NCBI RefSeq assembly: GCF_007655135.1
Contig: NC_045132.1
Span: 13,144,001-13,208,000 of the forward strand
Direction: 5' to 3'
Length of the DNA stretch: 64,000 nt
DNA from: Punica granatum
Lineage: Eukaryota; Streptophyta; Magnoliopsida; Myrtales; Lythraceae
This document shows, one piece after another, positions 57,300-64,000 of the stretch. Both the position numbers and the translations under genes were made by a program. Below the pieces are notes generated by a model, which was not told the origin of the DNA, made no database searches, and saw only the letters and a program-made list of their open reading frames with translations. Every line of letters starts with the position of its first letter. The first letter of the stretch is position 1.

Positions 57300-58345
57300 T
57301 TTACTGCTTTCCGGACTTCGCGTCCATTTTACTGCTTTCCTCGGGCTTCGGCCTAGTGACTTTATCGCTTTCCGGACTTCGCGTCCATTTTACTGCTTTC
57401 CTCGGGCTTCGGCCTAGTGACTTTATCGCTTTCCGGACTTCGAGTCCACAGACTTCGCGTCCATTTTACTGCTTTCCTCGGGCTTCGACCTAGTGACTTT
57501 ATTGCTTTCCGGACTTCGCGTCCACGGACTTCGCGTCCATTTTACTGCTTTCCTCGGGCTTCGGCCTAGTGACTTTATCGCGTCCACGGACTTCGCGTCC
57601 ATTTTACTGCTTTCCTAGGGCTTCGGCCTAGTGACTTTACTGCTTTTCGGACTTCGCGTCCATTTTATTGCTTTCCTCGGGCTTCGGCCTAGTGACTTTA
57701 TCGCTTTCCGGACGTCGCGTCCATTTTACTGCTTTCCTCGGGCTTCGGCCTAGTGACTTTATCGCTTTCCGGACTTCGCGTCCATTTTACTGCTTTTCTC
57801 GGGTTTCGGCTTAGTGACTTTATCGCTTTCCGGACTTGGCGTCCACGGACTTCGCGTCCATTTTACTGCTTTCCTCGGGCTTCGGCCTAGTGACTTTACT
57901 GCTTTCCGGACTTCGCGTCCACGGACTTCGCGTCCATTTTACTGCTTTCCTCGGGCTTCGGCCTAGTGACTTTAACGCTTTCCGACTTCGCGTCCATTTT
58001 ACTGCTTTCCTCGGGCTTCGCCTAGTGACTTTACTGCTTTCCGGACTTCGCGTCCACGGACTTCGCGTCCATTTTACTGCTTTCCTCGGGCTTCGGCCTA
58101 GTGACTTTATCGCTTTCCACGGTCCACGGACTTCGCGTCCATTTTACTGCTTTCCTCGGGCTTCGGTCTTTACTGCTGGACTTTCCACGGACTTCGCGCC
58201 TTGCTTTCCTCGGGCTTCGGTCTAGTGGCTTTATTGCTTTCGGGCTTCGGCCTAGTAGTTTTATTGCTTTCCACGGGCTTCGGCCTAGCATTTACTGCTT
58301 TAGGGACTTCGGGTCCCCGGACTTCGTGTCCGCATTTACAGCTAT
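57300..58345 (+). repeat. Element B 3' UTR array, second part (~60-bp unit)
   Basis: About fifteen units of TTTTACTGCTTTCC, TCGGGCTTCGGCCTAGTGAC, TTTATCGCTTTCC and GGACTTCGCGTCCA, with extra copies of the last block in some units. It contains GGGC-TTCG-GCCT and GGAC-TTCGC-GTCC hairpins. Both block types are in C, where they are separate. Open frames (57836-58463 region, both strands) are not genes. Confidence 0.9.
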
Positions 58346-58561
58346 CCGGACTTCGCGACCATTTTACCGCTTTCTGCGGGCTTTGGCCCCTCACCTACAA
58401 CTTCACATCCTCCAAATCTCAATTAGGCTTTTGCCTTATGGCAGGAGAGGCGAGCTACCATAGAGAGTGACGACAGGAGCGATTGCCGGGACCAAAAGGG
58501 GTGTTTCTCATGATCTTTGGTTACCTCCTCTCATCGAGCACGCAACCAAAGAGGGGCAAGC
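58346..58561 (+). other. Element B 3' UTR end, hairpin and PPT
   Basis: CTTTGGTTAC (58515-58524) pairs with GCAACCAAAG (58542-58551), with a 17-nt loop. The PPT AAAGAGGGGCAAGC (58548-58561) starts in the 3' arm and abuts the 3' LTR. Confidence 0.88.
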
Positions 58562-61500
58562 TGTCAGCACCCTATTTTGGCCCACCGGCTTCCCACACGA
58601 GGATTTCCGACCGAGGCTCGGGACACTATTCATGACCCAGCAATCAGAGGCAAATAGGCGGGCACGGGGTCATGAGCAATAGGTGAAGAGCACGGTTCAC
58701 TGAGAAAAGTCGAAGAGAGAAGTCGGAGGAACTTACAGGCGAAGAATCTCGAAAACAGCGGAGCTGGCACTGTGGCACTATTCACCACCGAGTCACCGAA
58801 GCACCGAAAGGTGCCCAATATGGGACTCCAAAAATCCCTCTCAGTGCCAAAGTGACCAATGACACGTCCGGGCGCATTTCCGGGGCATCCTGCTTAGGCC
58901 GGGACACCCCGATCTCTCACGGACGCCTTTTCTGACAGGGCTCCCGGGGCCCGATCCACTGACAAGTGAACGGCACCCCAAAACGGGCCTACAGGCACCC
59001 AGGGACTACCGGGGTCATGGAGCAAGCTTCATACGACCTTTCGGAAATCTACGGGGTTTCCCGAGGGACGTTTCAATGGTAGCAAATGCCTCCCGGTGAA
59101 TCTTCGGGGCACATCCATTGAAAACAGAGATCACAGCGATCCCCGAACGCCTCAAGACATTCGGGGAACACTGAGAAAGCTCTGGTCACAAGTCCCTAGG
59201 TCTTCCCGGGGCAACGATCTTCGGTCGGAGACGACGAGCCAACGATCCCCCACGAGGCAAAAAGGGTTACCGAAACGAACATTAAGGTGCACAAAGAGCA
59301 ATCGGGGACCGGGGATGCTCAACTCTACTCCGAACGTCCGTTCACACGACGTATGGCGATATTGGGCTCATTCAAATCCTCTTCGTTCAAGCATTCCAAA
59401 TCTATAAATTAATCGGACATCGGAGACCGGACGCGAGTTCAATCAAGTCTCAAGCTTTTTTCGGCTTTTCTCTTATTCGAATGGGTCCCACAGCTCAGCC
59501 AAGCCAAGCCACCAAGCCGCGGCTCAACCCCAAGCCACGGCTCAATCTCCAAGCCGCGGCTAAAACCCAAAATTCGGTGGCTCCAAGCTTCAAGAAGCTC
59601 CCCCCTCCACACATTTCAAATCCTTCTTACACCCATCACTTCCTATCACTTCCCCATCACCTCCCATCAACTTTCCCTTCTCTTCCTTTCCCCACACTCA
59701 ACAAGACAACTTCCCCACCCTAATCTTCCCTCCAAAATTCGGAACCCCTAAGCTCCCCCCTCTAATTGCACTTAAACTCACTAATTTGGCTCATTAAGGC
59801 ATCCTATAAGTGCCTAATTGTAAGACACTTTAATCACAACTCAACTTCCATCATCTCTCTAGCTTTCTCACTCTAGGAAACCCTCTCCAAGCCCTCTCAA
59901 CTTCAGAACATTTCAGCAATTCGTCCAGCCTCCCCTCAACCCGAAACCAAGGCATAATTGCCGGAAAACTCAACCGTTTTCCGACGACCGTCACCCAACC
60001 CGAACCAAACTTGACCAAACTTCATATCCCATATGTATTCGACCTCCCGAGTCCATTTCCGGTGTTAGTTTCAGCATTTGAAGCTCCTAGCATGCAGATC
60101 TAGAACATTTTAGAATCGGGCCTCTAGGTACTTTCTCGGTTCCTAGGTGAGTCCCGCCCCCCAACTTTGCTCGAGCCTTGACCAAACTTCTTACCCCACA
60201 TGTTTTCGACCTTCTAAATCCATTTCCGAACCTAGTTTTAGCATTTGAAGCCTCCAACACACCGTTTCAGCAGGTAGCAGAAACAGTGCAGAAACGGGTT
60301 TCCATGGCCACCCCGGGATCCTTGGCACGCCATTTCTTCCCACGACCATGGCGAGTCGTGCCATCACTTCATAGGGGTTCCTCACAACCCTCACTCTTCC
60401 TCGTGACAAGGTGGTCACGTGCCGAGATCCGTTCAACCGTGCACCACCGCCTTTTCTCTCCTTTCTCCCTTCACAGATTTTTCCAGTTTTTTTTACCGGT
60501 TTTCTTTGCATCTTTCAAGAAAATAGACATGTCTAATCCTCATGAAACCACTGCAGGTATGATCCTCACTCAGTTAGGAGTCCAATTCCACCGATCTCGC
60601 ACCAAAAGACCACCGGGAGCCTCCCGTAGAGTCGTTTCTTCATCGGGTGCCAGTCAGGTCTTTTCCTCTGGTCGTCTTTTCTAACCCGAACTTTGCAGGG
60701 ATGCACAGGTCAGCTCGGGTCGAATCTCGCTATGAGCCACCCATCACCGTGCTCCTCACTCAGTTAGGAGTCCAATGCCACCGACCTTGCATCAAAAGAC
60801 CACTGGGAGCCTCCTGTGGAGCCGTTTCTTCATCGGGTGCCAGTCGGGTCTGTTTTGACCCGACTGGGTCTGTCCTTTTTTTACTGACCCGACTTTGTTT
60901 TTGATTTCCGGAAAATCTAGGGATGCTCTCCTCCCGAAACCACCACAGGAGCGATCCTTAGTCTCTTGGGAATCCAACGCAACTGGCCCCGCGCGAAAAT
61001 TCCATCCCGATCAACTGGTACAGCCCGACAAGCCAGACTGCCAGTCGGGTCTGCTAGTCGACCCGACTGCACCGGTTCGGGTCTGTTCGTTCCAACCGAG
61101 TCTCCCGACTCCCTTTGCCACTTCTCCGACTCTTTCCTCGTGTTCCGAGGCTAGGTAACATTCCTCTACGACTTAGAGAAGCTAGGATCCCCGATGTTTG
61201 CTTGTTATGAAGTGTTAATGTGATTTATACACCGGAAAGCATGAAAGTTGCTATTTTTCTTCTAGATCCGGACTTCCTCATGCCTTTCCATGCACGTACG
61301 TCCATCATATTCCATTTATGTGCTCATATCATAACCGTATGATGCATAAGTTCATGTGCCATGATAGGAAAAGATCCAAATCGGGGCCGAAGAGACCATC
61401 CCGACCCGTGTGAGCCACGGAAGCTCCCGGTCATTCTTGATGGAATACGGCCGAGAGGTTCCTTGGACCACACAAGTCCGGGAGGCCCTCTTTCACCTCG

Positions 61501-63652
61501 AGATGGGCCGATTCCCGTGTTTAATCCGTTTTGTTATCACTTGAGTCGATGCCGTTTTATTGATTCCGCTTAAATATTTTGTTCGTGCGTGTTTGTATGC
61601 TCTTTTGCGTGATTATGACCATGGCGGCATCGATGTGATTAAAACGTGTGTTATTATCGTGTTTGATGTATCATGCATGTAAGATACGATCGTCACCGAA
61701 TAATTTCACGAATGGGAGAAACGGGACGTATCATTCGGCTAATTAAATCACTTGGACCAAATAATTGGGTTAATCGATCCTTAATTCGTAAACACATCGA
61801 TGGTTTACGGAACGGCGAGAATGCCCTTTTTCACTAAAATTCACAATTTCAAAATACCGATACGCGTAACACGAATAGAATTGACGTCTAGCGAGTACTC
61901 ACGTGCCTTGACTCGAGTCCGGGCCCAATTTGAGGCGGCCCGAGTCGGGGCATGAGAATCCTTCTTAGACTCCTTCATGTGACGCAAATCTCCAATTTAT
62001 ACACGAACATCACAATTTTATCATCCAAGGGCATAACCGTCATTCCTTGATTCACCGATACCCTAGGCGCTAGGGAGCCGGAAACGCCTCGATCTATGGA
62101 CGGAAAAGGGCTACCCGTTCGGGTACGAGTTTCATTCACACGGCCCATTCCGTCCACTTTCGGTGTTTCTATCTTCCTATCGTAGATTCGGTGGGGAGCA
62201 TTTTATTTCAGTTACAAAATACAAAGAACCGGACTAATCATACATTCGGCCTAATCAAACACTAGATAATGGATAAGCGGAATGATAGATTCCAATCTAG
62301 AGTCAAAACACGAGTTTGGATAATTCGGTGAAACCGTAGCGACACTTAACTGAATAAGAGTCTTAAAACAAACACACACATGTAATTGGCTTAGAACTCT
62401 ATTCTAATCCACCATCTATGTTTGCCTAGGTTAGATACATTGTTTGCTAATCAACCCTGATTAATAACTGATTAAATCACGTACACTCGACTTAATATAC
62501 CACTTGTCTGTATTCACTGATAGTTGTCAGTTCTTGTCTGTATCATGTCAGTTTTATCAGTTTTCTTCTGTTTTATCCTTGCCTATGATGATTTATTGCG
62601 GTTCGGGCCCGAACCCATTGGTTACGTGTTGCACGGGGTTCAACGCCCCAAATCACCGAACACAAGGTCCAACGCCTCTTAATTCACCGAGCGCGTGCAA
62701 CCCGAGTGCGGAATGGGATCTAGCCTCGAGTCACCATCACACTCCAAATATGGCCTATATGAAAGGCAATTTGGATTGGATGTGTGAAACGTGTTTAGAT
62801 GTCACCCGGGAGCTCAATCGGTCCAACGGTTACAGTGGGAACTAATCGGTTCTTCTGCAAACCGTCGGTTCGATTGGACCCGACCCTCGGTTCTTTGAGC
62901 CCGCGTTGCCTTAATTTATTTATCGGTCATTCAAAACACACGGTGAGCCGAAGCGGAATATTGGCCCAATGCAAACCGGTCGGGATCCATTTACATATTC
63001 GGTTACACTTTGTAATTATACGAGAGAACATTGCGAGGATTTTATCTGTACACTCACTCATTCATTTGTAAGGATCCCGGATCGGTGAGCGAGAGGTCCG
63101 AGTGTCTAACTGGCTAAGTCGGTCTATTGTTACCAAGAGGTGAGTAAGCTCGAATACTCGCGGTTTCGGTTCGCGCAGGGAATCGACCATCACGGTTCGA
63201 TGAACTGTAACGTTAAGATAGTGAACCGATTCCTCGACGCACAAGCCTACTCATCTTTTGGATTCTTGGCCCAACTTGATCAATTCATCGATTTTACAGT
63301 GTCAAAACGGGCGAGTCAAGTGCAACCTTAAATCACGCGGTAAATAAACTAAACGGCAAGCCTAGCAAACTAGAGTACCGAAAGGGCGTGCGGGATATAG
63401 GCCCGCACGTAATAGAACCCTCGAATTCGGAATTTTCGGTTCCGCATGACCATTGCCTTAGCATTTAGGTGTACCCCGTACCCCTAGACCCGGGCGACTC
63501 AACGGCCTTCGACCTACGGGTCGTAAACAGTAAGTGGCGACTCCTTCTCACGTGCGTCCGTCGCGCGTCCCCGGGAAGGTGGACACTCCCAAGCCGCGTA
63601 TGCTTAGGCGCGCGCATGCGTGCCCCGACGAGATTAAATTCGGGTGCGCACA
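58562..63652 (+). mobile_element. Element B 3' LTR
   Basis: 5091 bp, TGTCAGCACC to GCGCACA. It differs from the 5' LTR by scattered substitutions and by an extra TTGACCAAAC near 60010. TATAAG is at 59805-59810, AATAAA at 63345-63350 and the hairpin at 63388-63408. Confidence 0.93.
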
Positions 63653-63657
63653 CCCGG
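63653..63657. repeat. Target site duplication of element B (right)
   Basis: CCCGG, identical to 46429-46433; after it the LTR of element X resumes with GTCGGG. Confidence 0.93.
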
Positions 63658-64000
63658 GTCGGGATGTTCTTCTCGACTACGATCCAAGTGTTTCCCGACA
63701 TGCTAGCATATAAATTGAGGATAAATATGCATGGTATAACATGGAAAGTGCATAAATATTAAAACTTGGAAATAAAACATACATAAAACCCCTTATAACT
63801 CCATAAACGCAATGAGAACGTAAAAGTTCTAGCTCCTCTAAGTCGGGAATGGCCATACCTAGTCCCGAGATGCGGGATGGGACCTTCAAGAGTCGGGTTG
63901 GACCGTTGATGGGTCGGATTTGGGCTGTTTTCGTTGAACAGACCCGAATGGCATCAAACAGACCCGGCTGAAATACTGGACAGACCCGACTGGCACAAGT
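63658..64000 (-). mobile_element. Element X 5' LTR, continuation
   Basis: Matches 37480-37822 of the X 3' LTR almost base for base and runs off the right edge. It is part of the same LTR as 46085-46433, separated by element B. It enters the ~190-bp repeat zone at the edge. Confidence 0.9.

Larger units (their letters stand above)
46434..63652 (+). mobile_element. Element B: complete, young non-autonomous Ogre/Tat-like retrotransposon
   Basis: A full element of 17,219 bp with CCCGG target duplications. It has 5' LTR 46434-51516, PBS 51520-51537, internal region to 58561, PPT 58548-58561 and 3' LTR 58562-63652. My hand comparison of the LTRs finds roughly 50-60 substitutions and one 10-bp indel in 5.1 kb, or about 1% divergence, so it inserted recently. 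The internal 7 kb has a broken gag-like remnant, a 950-bp middle array and a composite 1.7-kb 3' array, but no pol. It must have moved using proteins of another element. Confidence 0.94.

Noticed and set aside
56613..57356. 247-codon frame rich in AGPSP and CRAE motifs
   Set aside because: Overlapping frames of 188 and 150 codons read the same tandem units; no domain is seen.

Overview
This window is plant nuclear DNA made almost entirely of nested LTR retrotransposons. I see no host gene, no rRNA or tRNA gene, no CRISPR array and nothing bacterial. The lineage call rests on three points. The primer binding sites (TGGCGACTCCACTGGGGA and variants) complement the 3' end of plant tRNA-Arg. The LTRs are very long (4.7-5.5 kb), begin TGTCA and end ACA, and follow a polypurine tract AAAGAGGGGCAAGC. 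Tandem arrays sit just upstream of the 3' LTR. Together these are the known traits of the Tat/Ogre/Retand branch of Ty3/gypsy elements. None of the internal regions (5.2-7.0 kb) carries a recognisable gag-pol (no protease, RT, RNase H or integrase), so every copy looks non-autonomous. The species cannot be named from the sequence; a flowering plant with abundant Ogre-like elements is likely.

Layout. I name six elements. Element C (+) is the outer host: a 5' LTR remnant at 24936-25937, an internal region at 25938-31163 and a 3' LTR at 31164-34984. Element A (+) is inserted in the 5' LTR of C; only its 3' end is in the window (array 4112-4393, 3' end 19395-19598, 3' LTR 19599-24935). Two minus-strand elements are inserted in the array of A: M (LTR 1-4111, running off the left edge) and N, complete at 4394-19389 with 5-bp target duplication AGTCT. 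Element X (-) is inserted in the 3' LTR of C: 3' LTR 34985-40462, internal 40463-46084, 5' LTR 46085-46433 continuing at 63658-64000. Element B (+), complete at 46434-63652 with target duplication CCCGG, splits the 5' LTR of X. A 322-bp Mutator-type foldback MITE (33741-34062) with 9-bp target duplications sits in the 3' LTR of C. The inferred order is C first, then A and X, then M, N and B.

The LTRs form two related families: M, N, A and X end CCGTACA; C and B end in CACA. Both share a TATA box, an AATAAA followed by a small hairpin, and internal tandem repeats of about 166 and 190 bp. Internal regions share one order: PBS, leader, (gag-like vestige in C and B only), 110-bp repeats, a splice-acceptor-like site, a middle array, a lysine-rich stretch, a 3' array, a hairpin, the PPT and the 3' LTR.

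The most striking signal is that the tandem arrays of different elements differ in sequence but nearly every monomer keeps a short GC-rich hairpin, including many C(UUCG)G tetraloops. Similar small hairpins with apparent compensatory changes recur in the LTRs and beside the PPT. Long open frames in the window are by-products of these arrays.
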